Source: Candidatus Hydrogenedentota bacterium
GTDB taxonomy: Bacteria > Hydrogenedentota > Hydrogenedentia > Hydrogenedentales > JAJRTN01
Reading direction: 5' to 3'
Length of the DNA: 64,000 bases
Assembly: GCA_024278275.1 (NCBI GenBank)
Contig: JAJRTN010000043.1
Span: forward strand, 1 to 64,000
In this document: positions 27,300-37,185 of the stretch, one piece after another
Layout of the letters: each line of letters starts with the position of its first letter
How positions within the stretch are numbered: the first letter of the stretch is position 1
Program-made: the position numbers and the translations under genes
Notes under the pieces: generated by a model
Database searches by the model: none
What the model was told of the DNA's origin: nothing
Seen by the model: only the letters and a program-made list of their open reading frames with translations

Positions 27300-28993
27300 T
27301 CCAGTTCCGTTGTTTTCGCCGCCTCGCGCACCGCGTAGGGGCCGAATCGCGCCACGTCCGCCGGGCCGTCCCCGTCGCGACGCTCAATAACGATGGAACA
27401 GTCCGTGTCCGTTCCATGGATCACGGTGACTTTCCGGTCTACCAGGAAACGGAGCGTGCCGCGGAGAGGATAATACGTGGTCCCCACCGTCCAATCCAGC
27501 GGCAAGGCGGCGACATAGGCGGCCAGTTCATGGTCCGCTTCCATTTCGCGGTTGCACAGCACTTCGCGGGCTTGTCCGACGGCCCAATGCGCGTAGGGAA
27601 ACAGCACCAGGCAAGCCACCAGCGCCGTCGCGACACGAAGAAAGCGCTTACGTCCCTTGAACGCCGCCCACGCCATGTAGGCGAAAATCATGCCGCTCAT
27701 CATGCCCAGGGGAACATAACCGGGCCATTGGTAGCGCGGTATCTGGCCAGGCGTGAAGAAGGTCCACCAGAAGAAAAAGAAAACGGAAACCAGCAGCAAC
27801 GCGGGTACGACGAGGGCGCCGCCCCGTGAAAACGCGACGGCCGCGAAGACGAACAACGTGTAGATCGCCACGAGGTTCATGGCGGGCCAGACCGCGAAGG
27901 AGGCCAGGTTCTTGGCTACGGGCTCGATGCCGAAAAGGAGATAGTGCTGGTCAAGCCCCATGGTGGCATCGGCCCCTTCCCTCACATCATGGCGCAGGGC
28001 CGTCTGAACCCACCACCAGGCGCTCACCGTTAACACCACGCCCACGGGAGGAAAGATGAGCGCCGAAGGCCGGCACCGACCCGAAAGGAGTCCGCGGGAG
28101 AGGGCCGCGCCCAGCAGCGGGAACGCCGTGAGGAGGAAGATGGTTTTGCAGAGTACCGCCATGCCGAAGGCCAGGCCGGCGCCCAGCGCCCACCACCGCG
28201 CGCGGTCCGGGTGCCATGCACGGCGCCAGAGCAGCAGCCCGAGGAGGAACCAGGCCATGGCGGGCACCTCGCCATAGACCGTGCGTCCCAGGTAGATGGT
28301 GGAGAAGGACATGAACGCGAAAAGGCTCGCGCAGGCGGCGGCCCACAGGGAGTCTTCGTGGGCGAAGGCGATGAAGACCAGCACGAGGAAAGCCACCAGG
28401 TAAAGCCCCGGCACGACCCGCGCCGCTGTAAGGGAAACCCCAGTAAGCCGAAACAATCCCGCAATGGGCACGATGACGGGCGGCCCGACCGAGTCGAAGG
28501 GATCAAAATCAACGAAGCCCTCGTCGACGCTGCCGGAAGCATAGCGGCCTTCTTCGGCCAGGTTCTTGGCGACGATCAGGTGATGTACTTCATCGGGCGC
28601 CGCCCACGGATAGCGGTCCAGGTGACTGAAGGTGATCAAGGCCGGTGGCATCACCGCCAGCGCCAGGGCCATCCAGAATCGGCGGCGGGTGATCAGGCGG
28701 GGCAGCGGCTCGTGGGCGGGCGCTGGGTCGGTCGAACCTTTGCGCCGTGCGCGGGCCGCCATGCGCACCATCGCATAACAGGCCCCCGCGCTCACCATGG
28801 CGAAAAAGATCAGGCGCAGCCACAGACCGGACTTCAGGGAGGCCACGTCCAGGTCGGGCCGGAGATGGCCCGCAACGAGCAACGCCGCGGAGGCCGCCGC
28901 GGTGAAAAGGGCGCAAACAAACACCCCCGTGGCGGCGGCCATGGCGAATCCGACAGCCTTGCCCGTACTCCTCGTCGGCGCCTCGACCTTCAA
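27296..28993 (-). CDS. GT-C family membrane glycosyltransferase (PMT_2/ArnT-like)
   Basis: The 565-residue protein has about twelve hydrophobic helices and, in the first large periplasmic loop, WAAPDEVHH, like the Asp-Glu catalytic loop of GT39/ArnT-type enzymes that take sugars from polyprenyl phosphate. A soluble tail of about 80 residues ends the protein. It is coupled to the GT2 gene by a 4-base overlap, so donor synthesis and transfer are encoded together. The start is uncertain: TTG at 28993 or ATG at 28942, neither with a good ribosome site. Confidence 0.8.
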   Translation of the reverse strand: MKVEAPTRSTGKAVGFAMAAATGVFVCALFTAAASAALLVAGHLRPDLDVASLKSGLWLRLIFFAMVSAGACYAMVRMAARARRKGSTDPAPAHEPLPRLITRRRFWMALALAVMPPALITFSHLDRYPWAAPDEVHHLIVAKNLAEEGRYASGSVDEGFVDFDPFDSVGPPVIVPIAGLFRLTGVSLTAARVVPGLYLVAFLVLVFIAFAHEDSLWAAACASLFAFMSFSTIYLGRTVYGEVPAMAWFLLGLLLWRRAWHPDRARWWALGAGLAFGMAVLCKTIFLLTAFPLLGAALSRGLLSGRCRPSALIFPPVGVVLTVSAWWWVQTALRHDVREGADATMGLDQHYLLFGIEPVAKNLASFAVWPAMNLVAIYTLFVFAAVAFSRGGALVVPALLLVSVFFFFWWTFFTPGQIPRYQWPGYVPLGMMSGMIFAYMAWAAFKGRKRFLRVATALVACLVLFPYAHWAVGQAREVLCNREMEADHELAAYVAALPLDWTVGTTYYPLRGTLRFLVDRKVTVIHGTDTDCSIVIERRDGDGPADVARFGPYAVREAAKTTELE

Positions 28994-29057
28994 CCCGTGT
29001 ATCCCCGTATTCTATACTGACACGTCACGACTGGAACGAAGGCGAGTATAGCAGTGC

Positions 29058-29195
29058 CATTTGCGAAAAGACGATTTTCAACAGACCGCCGCATACCCCC
29101 GCATGTTGCGGATCTCCCGGCCGCAAGATGCGAAACACTGGGGCCGAAGGCGATCCTGCGGATGGCACGTAAAAGGATCCTCAATTTCGCAAATG
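29058..29195. repeat. Full-length copy (A) of the ATTTGCGAAA repeat family
   Basis: This 138-base element has an 11-base perfect terminal inverted repeat, CATTTGCGAAA at 29058-29068 and TTTCGCAAATG at 29185-29195. An inner stem pairs GCATGTTGCGG (29101-29111) with CCGCAAGATGC (about 29121-29131). It sits between divergent genes, 55 bases before the HAD gene. Related copies are at 17506, 31405, 55151 and 56796. Confidence 0.8.
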
Positions 29196-29250
29196 CCTCC
29201 AGCAGTGCCCCGGAAACGCCGCGGGGGGCCGTGCAACGCAAGGACATATC

Positions 29251-30216
29251 ATGGTCGAGAAAAGCCTTTTCTTGCAGAACATCATCGCCATCATCTGGGA
29301 TTTCGACAAAACCCTCACGCCGAGGTACATGCAGGAGCCCCTGTTCAAACACTACGGTATCGACGGCAACGCTTTCTGGGAAGAAGTGCATGCCCTGCCC
29401 GCCTACTACGCCCGGGCGGGGATCCGTGTCCGGCCCGACACCTGCTATCTCGGCCACCTGCTCACCTACGTGCGGGAGGGGATCATGCCCGACCTCACCA
29501 ACGCCCTGCTCCGCAAGTTGGGCGCGGAAATCACCTTTTTCCCCGGTATCATCGAGATGTTTGAACGGCTTCGTTCGGTGCTCCGGGAAGAGGCTTTCCG
29601 CGACGGCGACCTGCGGCTGGAGCACTACGTGGTGAGCACGGGCCTTGCGGAAATGATTCGGGGCTCGGCCATTAACCCCCACCTTGACGGCGTGTGGGCC
29701 TCGGAGTTCATCGAGACCCCCGCCCGGCCCGGCGTTTTGCCGGACGGCGTACCCGCCTCCGGCCCCATCTCCCAGATTGCCGGTTTCCTCGACAACACCA
29801 CCAAGACCCGCGCCATCTTCGAGATCAACAAGGGCGTCAACAAGCACCCGGGGGTCAGCGTGAACGACATGTTTCCGGAAGAAGAGCGGCGCGTGCCGTT
29901 TCAAAACATGATCTACGTGGCCGACGGTCCCAGCGACATCCCCAGTTTCTCCGTCGTCCGAAAGCACGGCGGACTGGCCTACGCCGTGTTTGAACCCGGC
30001 TCGGAAGAACAATTCGCCCAGGTGGTCGATCTGCAGCGCGCGGGCCGCGTCGATGATCACGGTCCCGCGGACTACACGCGGGGCAGCACCACCGACATGT
30101 GGCTCCGTCTCAATGTCCGCCAGATCGCCCGGCGCATCATGGACGACCGCCGGGATTCCCTGAGCCGAAAAATCGCCCACGGTCCCGCCCATCTCCCCGA
30201 AAAACCGGCCCCTTAG
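29251..30216 (+). CDS. HAD-superfamily phosphatase
   Basis: The 321-residue soluble protein has the four HAD motifs: IWDFDKTLT with the nucleophile Asp (residues 15-23), VVSTG for motif II, a lysine in NTTKTRAIFEINKG for motif III, and YVADGPSDIPSF for motif IV. A helical cap lies between motifs I and II. The phosphorylated substrate is unknown. Its stop overlaps the converging stop of the radical SAM gene by 4 bases. Confidence 0.87.
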   Translation: MVEKSLFLQNIIAIIWDFDKTLTPRYMQEPLFKHYGIDGNAFWEEVHALPAYYARAGIRVRPDTCYLGHLLTYVREGIMPDLTNALLRKLGAEITFFPGIIEMFERLRSVLREEAFRDGDLRLEHYVVSTGLAEMIRGSAINPHLDGVWASEFIETPARPGVLPDGVPASGPISQIAGFLDNTTKTRAIFEINKGVNKHPGVSVNDMFPEEERRVPFQNMIYVADGPSDIPSFSVVRKHGGLAYAVFEPGSEEQFAQVVDLQRAGRVDDHGPADYTRGSTTDMWLRLNVRQIARRIMDDRRDSLSRKIAHGPAHLPEKPAP

Positions 30217-31298
30217 CCCGTCGCGCCGGTATCCGCCGTGGCCCAGACCCCCGGGATGATCGTCCCGCACTGGGGACAATGGCCGTCCTTCAGACGGTTT
30301 TCCAGCACGTGGAAGCCGTGGCGGCGAATGAGTTCCTCGCCGCAGGAGGGACAAAAGGTGTTTTCCCGACCACCCACGAACCCTGGAAGATTGCCCAGGT
30401 AGACATAGTGAAGCCCCGCCGCTTTTCCCGCTTCGTAGGCACGTTCCAGGTCGCCGGTTCCCGTACGTCCCCGGTCCGTCATCCGGTAGTCGGGATGGAA
30501 AGCAGTGATGTGCCAGGGGATATCCGGGGAAACACCCGCCAGGAACGCCGCCATGTCGTTCAACTCCTCCACGCTGTCATTCAGCCCCGGCACCAACAAC
30601 GTCACCACCTCCACCCAAAAGCCCTTTTCATGAAGTGTGGCGATGGTCTCCACTACGTTGGACAACTTGCAGCCCAGTTTACGGTAGGTCTTGTCGCGAA
30701 AACTCTTGAGGTCCACCTTGTAGAGTCGGACATGGGGGCGCAGGTACGCGATCACCTCGGGCGTAGCGTTGCCATTGCTCACGAAACCGCATACCAGGCC
30801 GTGCCGCCGGGCCTCTCGAAACACCTCGACCGCCCAGTCGGCCGTGATGAGGGGTTCGTTGTAGGTGCTCACCACCAGGGGCGCGCCATAATGCAACGCG
30901 AGAGCCACCAGTTGATCCGCGGCCTGGAATTGGGGGTGAGCCACCGCTTCCGGGTCGCGCAACGTTTGGCTGCTGACCCAGTTCTGGCAGTAGGCGCAGT
31001 GCAGATCGCACCCCAACATGCCGAAGGAAAGCGCCTCGCTGCCCGGGAAGACGTGATAGAAGGGCTTCTTCTCCACGGGGTCCACCTGGAGTCCCGCCAC
31101 ATATCCGTGGGGCCTTCGGATTGTCTCTCCCGAGTGAAAGCGGACCTTGCAAACCCCGGCGCGGTGGGGACGGATCAGGCAGCGGTGGCCACAGGCCAGG
31201 CATCGCAGGGCGCCATCTTTTTCCAGGCGCACCAGCGCCGGGTCCGCCGCCAGCGTGTGCCGTTCCAGGAGTTCTTTCAGGGCTGTTTGGCCGGGCAT
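30213..31298 (-). CDS. amrS: AmmeMemoRadiSam system radical SAM enzyme
   Basis: The 361-residue protein carries the radical SAM motif CX3CX2C at Cys97, Cys101, Cys104 in MLGCDLHCAYCQNW, the diagnostic form of the AmmeMemoRadiSam (PflA-like) branch. An N-terminal cysteine set (Cys33, Cys36, Cys40, Cys50) and a C-terminal zinc-ribbon (CPSCG, CPQCG) flank the barrel; the C-terminal ribbon is an extension. The system's reaction is not firmly known. The Memo partner is separate, at 42645-43460, and no AMMECR1 gene is seen. Confidence 0.92.
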   Translation of the reverse strand: MPGQTALKELLERHTLAADPALVRLEKDGALRCLACGHRCLIRPHRAGVCKVRFHSGETIRRPHGYVAGLQVDPVEKKPFYHVFPGSEALSFGMLGCDLHCAYCQNWVSSQTLRDPEAVAHPQFQAADQLVALALHYGAPLVVSTYNEPLITADWAVEVFREARRHGLVCGFVSNGNATPEVIAYLRPHVRLYKVDLKSFRDKTYRKLGCKLSNVVETIATLHEKGFWVEVVTLLVPGLNDSVEELNDMAAFLAGVSPDIPWHITAFHPDYRMTDRGRTGTGDLERAYEAGKAAGLHYVYLGNLPGFVGGRENTFCPSCGEELIRRHGFHVLENRLKDGHCPQCGTIIPGVWATADTGATG

Positions 31299-31404
31299 GC
31301 CGAAGTCCCCGCGGTCGGGCCGGAATCACATGAAAGCATGCCCGATCCGCCCATGTGCTATGATTGCTTCAGATCAGTATAACATGGTTGCCTCACCCGT
31401 GGAT

Positions 31405-31531
31405 GCCTTCGGAAAGGTATCTGCGAAATCCCTGGATCCTGCGGCAGCTTTCTTCGTCGCCACATGTGGAACACCGGGACCGAACACGGTTCTGCGGACG
31501 GCTCATGAAAAAGATCCCCGGTTTCGCAAAC
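31405..31531. repeat. Diverged copy (E) of the ATTTGCGAAA repeat family
   Basis: The right half (ACACCGGGACCGAACACGG, TGCGGACGGCTCATGAAAAAGATCC, GGTTTCGCAAA) clearly matches the family. The left end is poorly preserved, so 31405 is approximate. It lies in the 428-base gap between amrS and argG; the rest of that gap holds no recognisable gene. Confidence 0.6.
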
Positions 31532-31726
31532 GCCGCCACCGGCAGATGGGTTGCACGCAGGGTGCGCTAAGGCATACCATTTTCCAAATCACGGCCACCC
31601 ATCCCGCAATCATGATCTCTGTGGGAACATGTGGGCCGTGCGCTGAAACGCCCCCTACGAAAGAGTAATGGTTGCACGAGCATCCGACGTGCGAATCCGT
31701 GTGAAAAAGAGGGATACCCAACACTC

Positions 31727-32947
<1,221 letters not shown>

Positions 32948-33476
32948 CCCGGACATTTCACCCATTTCGTCGTGAGCATGGGCCGATTGGGCCAGGCCAG
33001 GGGCTTGGCGAAGCAAGGCGAACGACGGCGTGTATTCGCCGAACGGGACAAGTCCTTGAGATGACCCGAGATACGTGTGCGCAACAGGAGGCTGGTGGAA
33101 TTTCCGGGCGCGTTCCGCGGTATAGGCGGCACTGCACACATGCCGTGCGGAACGACCCCGGGCTATTATTGTTTTGCGCAGACCGCATATTCCGACCGTA
33201 TAATCAGGGCTTGTCCACAAGTTATCCACAGCCCGGCGCAACACCAGGCACGAACATCGGCCCTCTTGCCAGGCATCCATAACCTGTTCTTTGACAATAG
33301 GTTACAGAAATAAACACGAAGCATTCCGCTTTCCCGTATATCCGTACAGGCAACCAAAGATGAAAACTATTCACCACGGTTCACCACGGGGCGTAAACAC
33401 CGTGTTAAGTGATAACTGGCATCTGATGAACAAAACTGCTTAAGTCGGGAACGACGGAAACGGGGATGGTCCAACC
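32948..33476. other. Non-coding region with DnaA boxes and short repeats
   Basis: The 529 bases between argG and rsmD are richer in A+T than their surroundings in the second half. They contain two DnaA-box-like nonamers (33211-33230), a TATAAT at 33199-33204, TTGACA at 33291-33296, and TTCACCACGG repeated in tandem at 33370-33389. No coding frame looks real. A regulatory or replication role is possible. Confidence 0.5.
33211..33230 (+). promoter_or_regulatory. Two tandem DnaA boxes
   Basis: TTGTCCACA (33211-33219) and the perfect consensus TTATCCACA (33222-33230) lie in the same direction 11 bases apart. This pair is common at replication origins and at some DnaA-controlled promoters. A TATAAT is 7 bases upstream of the first box. 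Confidence 0.55.
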
Positions 33477-34013
33477 GTGAGAATTATCGCTGGAGCAGCA
33501 CGGGGCCGACGGCTTGCGGTCCCGCCGGGTCAGGACATTCGGCCCACTGCCGACCGTGTTCGTGAGGCTTTGTTCAGTATGTTATCGCCTCGGCTGCCGG
33601 GGGCGCGGTTCCTGGATCTCTTCGCGGGCTCCGGCGCCAATGGCCTTGAGGCCGTGAGCCGGGGGGCGGCACGGGCCGTGCTGGTGGACAACGACCGGAA
33701 ATCGCTCACGGCCATCCGCATGAACGTGGCTCGCACGGGGCTGTCAGGTGACATTCAGTGCATTCAGGCCACCCTTCCCGAAGAGATGGCCCGTGTGGGC
33801 CGTCCCTTCGATATTGTTTTCGCGGATCCCCCGTATGCCTTCGCACAATACGAAGCGTTGTTGCAGGTCCTGTCGGACCGGGCCATCCTGACCGGCGACG
33901 GCATGGTCTGCATCGAGCACGCCCGCAAGACCACCCTGCCCGAAACCGTGGGGGCCGTGCGACGCATTCGTGAGCGCTTGTATGGACACACGGCACTCAG
34001 TATCTATATTTAG
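33477..34013 (+). CDS. rsmD: 16S rRNA (guanine-966-N2)-methyltransferase
   Basis: The 178-residue SAM-dependent enzyme methylates G966 of 16S rRNA in the small subunit. Diagnostic features are RIIAGAARGRRL at the start, PTADRVREALFSML, the SAM motif FLDLFAGSGANGLEAVSRGA, and the catalytic DPPY in IVFADPPYAF. The start is GTG at 33477, with only a weak GGGGAT upstream. nrdR follows after a 223-base gap that contains its own control region. Confidence 0.95.
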   Translation: MRIIAGAARGRRLAVPPGQDIRPTADRVREALFSMLSPRLPGARFLDLFAGSGANGLEAVSRGAARAVLVDNDRKSLTAIRMNVARTGLSGDIQCIQATLPEEMARVGRPFDIVFADPPYAFAQYEALLQVLSDRAILTGDGMVCIEHARKTTLPETVGAVRRIRERLYGHTALSIYI

Positions 34014-34027
34014 ACATTTTCCGAATC

Positions 34028-34079
34028 TTGACACCGCATATAGTATCTGATACCCTATGCCTAACACTATATAGGGCAT
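34028..34079 (+). promoter_or_regulatory. nrdR promoter with two NrdR-box-like sites
   Basis: TTGACA (34028-34033) and TACCCT (34051-34056) are spaced by 17 bases. Two sites resembling the NrdR box ACAC(A/T)ATATAT(A/T)GTGT overlie this promoter: 34031-34046 (ACACCGCATATAGTAT) and 34064-34079 (ACACTATATAGGGCAT), each matching 12 of 16 positions. Their starts are 33 bases apart, about three helical turns, the arrangement usual for NrdR. One covers the -35 element and the other the start-site region, as expected for repression. Confidence 0.6.
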
Positions 34080-34236
34080 CGAATAAAGCGTTGTTGGGAT
34101 CGTCCGGATGTCGGGCCCTGTCCGGCGTGTACGCGACATGCCCCGATGGTGATGTGAACGGTTCCAGGTACGGAATACCAGGGCGGACGGCAGCGGCGTG
34201 TGTCTCTTCGCGTCAAGCCGGGAAAAGAAGGTTCTT

Positions 34237-34746
34237 ATGCGCTGTCCTTTCTGTAACGAAACCAACGGTCGGGTCGTGGATTCACGTTCCTCCAAGGAGG
34301 GTGATGCCATTCGCCGCCGCCGTGAGTGCCTGAAGTGCGGGCGTCGCTTCACCACCTATGAGCGCATCGAGGAAGTGGCGCAGATGGTCATTAAAAAAGA
34401 CGGGCGCCGGGAGAACTTCGACCGCTGGAAGCTCAAGAGTGGTATCCTGAAAGCCGTCGAGAAACGGTCGATCAGCCTGGAACAAGTGGAGGCCATCATC
34501 GACGAGGTGGAGCGTGAACTTTTCAACTCGACGGAACATGAGGTGACAACCCATGCCGTGGGCGAAGGCGTCATGTCCAAGCTCCGCAAACTGGACGAAG
34601 TGGCCTATGTCCGTTTTGCCTCGGTCTATCGCCAGTTCAAGGACCTGAACGAATTCATGAGTGAGCTGAAGGGCATGCTCACCGACGAGAACGTTCGGGC
34701 TCAAGTGGCCCATGCCCAGGCCGCCGCCACGCCGGCCAAGCGTTGA
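34237..34746 (+). CDS. nrdR: Transcriptional repressor NrdR
   Basis: The 169-residue regulator of ribonucleotide reductase genes senses ATP/dATP. It has the zinc finger Cys3, Cys6, Cys31, Cys34 and an ATP-cone ([20 protein letters not shown] from about residue 50). The family end [18 protein letters not shown] is present. The ATG at 34237 has AGAAGG five bases upstream. It is followed by an NrdD-like gene that also carries ATP-cones, a functionally coherent pair. Confidence 0.97.
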   Translation: MRCPFCNETNGRVVDSRSSKEGDAIRRRRECLKCGRRFTTYERIEEVAQMVIKKDGRRENFDRWKLKSGILKAVEKRSISLEQVEAIIDEVERELFNSTEHEVTTHAVGEGVMSKLRKLDEVAYVRFASVYRQFKDLNEFMSELKGMLTDENVRAQVAHAQAAATPAKR

Positions 34747-34851
34747 TAATGGCCTTGTAATGGGATTGGTTGCTTCGCTAGACTCTCCTTTTTCCCTCCG
34801 GGGCGGGAAAGGCCCCACACCGCCATAAATGCCACGGGAGCGCAGCGCGCC

Positions 34852-37149
34852 TTGCCGGAAGCCACTCCAGATCCCCCCCGCCAACCACCAAGACCCGAGC
34901 AAATGGCGCTTCCGGGCGCGGAAGAGGTACTTGAGGGAGCCTTTGATGCTCAACTCTCGCTGCCTTTGCCCAAAGTACCGGCGCCCCAGCCCGTCACGAG
35001 TATCATCAAGCGCGACGGGCGAATCGAGGCTTTTGATAAGCGCAAAATCACGGAAGCCATCCTGAACGCGGCCCGAACGCTGGGCGGCCAGGATCGTGAC
35101 CTGGCGGAGAGTCTCGCCTCGGCGGTCGCCATCTATCTCGGAAAGCGCTTGCAGGGCGCCACGCCGACGGTGGACCAGGTCCACGACGCGGTGGAACGGG
35201 TGCTCATCCACATGGCCCATGCCAAAACCGCCCTCGCCTATGCCCGGTACCGTGATCGGCGCGCGCGCATCCGTCATCTCCGGGAAGGCGACATGCGCGC
35301 CCTCTTGAGCGAAATCGAGGAAGCCAACCGCGCGGATGCCGGCGCGGCACGTCCGCGTTGGCTCCGGACAAGCAGCGACGCGGTAACCACGTGGGACCGG
35401 GACCGCATCGTAACCGCCCTGGTGTCGGAAACCGGTCTCGACCGGGCCATCGCCCTGGTCATCGCCATGGAGGTGGAGCAGCAGATCGAGAAAGTCAGCA
35501 TTCGCACCCTTACCACGGCCCTGGTCCGGGAACTGGTGGGCGCGAAGCTGGTGGAACACGGCCTGGACGACTACCAGGCGCGGCACCGTCGCCTGGGCTT
35601 GCCCTTCTACGACACGGAACGCATCATACGCGGCACGTCCGCGGAGACCGTGGGAGAGAGCCCGCGGGGAACGAACCAGGCCCTGGCCCGGGCCGCGAAA
35701 CGGGAGTATGCCCTGGCCCGGGTCTTCTCGGAACCCGTGGCGGAGGCCCACTTCGCCGGGGAAATACACCTCCATCACCTGGGCGCGGTGGATCGCCTGG
35801 ACAGCGCGGCGTTATCTCTGGGCGACATAGCCCGCCATGGCATTGGTCTGCCGGGCACGGAAAGCTTCGCCGAGCCGCCCCGAAGCGCCCGCGATCTGCT
35901 GGGCCAGTTTCTCCGTCTGAATGTTTTGCTGGAAGATTATTTCGCGGCCGGCGTGGGCTGGGACGCGGTGAACTTCTACTTCGCCCCCTGCCTGCGTGAC
36001 TTCAGCGAGAAGGCCCTTGAGGACTTTGCCCGCGTGCTGGTTTACGAGTTCTCTTTCCGCGCTCTTTCGGGCAGTGGAACCACGCCGCCCCCCTGTATCA
36101 CCCTGCGGTGGCAGGCGCCGCCGTGGCTGGCGGGCGCGGAGGCCCGCGGCGAGGGCGGCGCCCCCATGGAAGCCCCCTACGGCGCATATGCCCATACAGC
36201 CCAGCAATTTGCCTGGGCACTGGTGAAGGTGCTGCGCGGCGGCGCGGGCGATGACGCCCCCTATCCCTCCCCCACGCCCCGAATCGCGTTGGACCCGGCC
36301 TTCTTCCGCGCTCCGGGCCACGAGCGATTCCTGGCGCACGTGGCGGAGCTTGCCGCCACGGGCAAACCCGTCATCGTGCTCTTCGACCGCGAACCGGACG
36401 AGACGGGGGACGAGAATCGGGCGTGGCGGCCGGGCCCCGTGAACTTTCAGCAAGTAACCCTGAACCTGCCCCGCGCCGCCATGCGTGCGGGAAAGGAGGC
36501 CTCCCTGTTGAACGAACTGGACCGGCTGCTGGGTGTCGCGTGGCAGGCCCTGGAAGACAAACAAACCTTCCTTTCCGGCCTGCTGGAACGGGGTGCGGAC
36601 GGTCCACTCCATCTGCTGTCGGCCAACCGCGCGGGACGGCGCTTTATCGATCCCGCCGAAGCGCGGGGACTGGTGGCACTCGACGGGCTGAGCGACTGTA
36701 TCGGGCTCCTGCTCAACGCTCCCGTCCAATCGAATCCCGAGGCGACGGCCCTTGCCGAACGGATCGTCGGCTTCGTGGCGCGGCGCTGCCGGGTGCGGAG
36801 CGCACGAACAGGCCTGACGGTAGTGGTGGCGCAAAACCGGGATGCCGGGGTGAGTGCTCGCTTTGCCCGCCTCGATCTGGCCGCCCACCCGAAAACCACC
36901 GCCACGGTACTGAATGGTCATGGGGAAAGCGGCGAGCCCCGCTATACCACCGGCGTGCGTCTCCAGCGGCACGCGGGCCCGACGCCCGCGGAAGACGTAC
37001 GCGCCGAAAGCCGCCTGCACGGCTACCTGGAACACGGCGCGGTAAACACCGTGAATTTGCCGGAAAGCGTGAACGAGAGCGCCACCGTGGCCGACTTCAT
37101 CGGCAAGGTCTACCGCCAGACCGAGAGCAAGGGCATTCACTTCGCGTGA
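34852..37149 (+). CDS. NrdD-like protein with two ATP-cones but no glycyl-radical domain
   Basis: The 765-residue protein resembles anaerobic (class III) ribonucleotide reductase. Residues about 48-135 form one ATP-cone (SIIKRDGRIEAFDKRKI), about 168-245 a second. The core shows reductase landmarks: REYALARVFSEPVAEAHF, GEIHLHHL (IHxHDL in the family), VTLNLPRAAMRAGKE and SARFARLD. It stops at ESKGIHFA, just where the family continues into the zinc-binding cysteines and the C-terminal RxxGY glycyl-radical motif; both are absent. No activase (nrdG) follows. It is probably not an active reductase by itself. The start is uncertain: TTG 34852 or ATG 34903. Confidence 0.75.
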   Translation: MPEATPDPPRQPPRPEQMALPGAEEVLEGAFDAQLSLPLPKVPAPQPVTSIIKRDGRIEAFDKRKITEAILNAARTLGGQDRDLAESLASAVAIYLGKRLQGATPTVDQVHDAVERVLIHMAHAKTALAYARYRDRRARIRHLREGDMRALLSEIEEANRADAGAARPRWLRTSSDAVTTWDRDRIVTALVSETGLDRAIALVIAMEVEQQIEKVSIRTLTTALVRELVGAKLVEHGLDDYQARHRRLGLPFYDTERIIRGTSAETVGESPRGTNQALARAAKREYALARVFSEPVAEAHFAGEIHLHHLGAVDRLDSAALSLGDIARHGIGLPGTESFAEPPRSARDLLGQFLRLNVLLEDYFAAGVGWDAVNFYFAPCLRDFSEKALEDFARVLVYEFSFRALSGSGTTPPPCITLRWQAPPWLAGAEARGEGGAPMEAPYGAYAHTAQQFAWALVKVLRGGAGDDAPYPSPTPRIALDPAFFRAPGHERFLAHVAELAATGKPVIVLFDREPDETGDENRAWRPGPVNFQQVTLNLPRAAMRAGKEASLLNELDRLLGVAWQALEDKQTFLSGLLERGADGPLHLLSANRAGRRFIDPAEARGLVALDGLSDCIGLLLNAPVQSNPEATALAERIVGFVARRCRVRSARTGLTVVVAQNRDAGVSARFARLDLAAHPKTTATVLNGHGESGEPRYTTGVRLQRHAGPTPAEDVRAESRLHGYLEHGAVNTVNLPESVNESATVADFIGKVYRQTESKGIHFA

Positions 37150-37185
37150 GCGAAAAGGCGATACCCCCTCGCCCCGCGGCACTTC

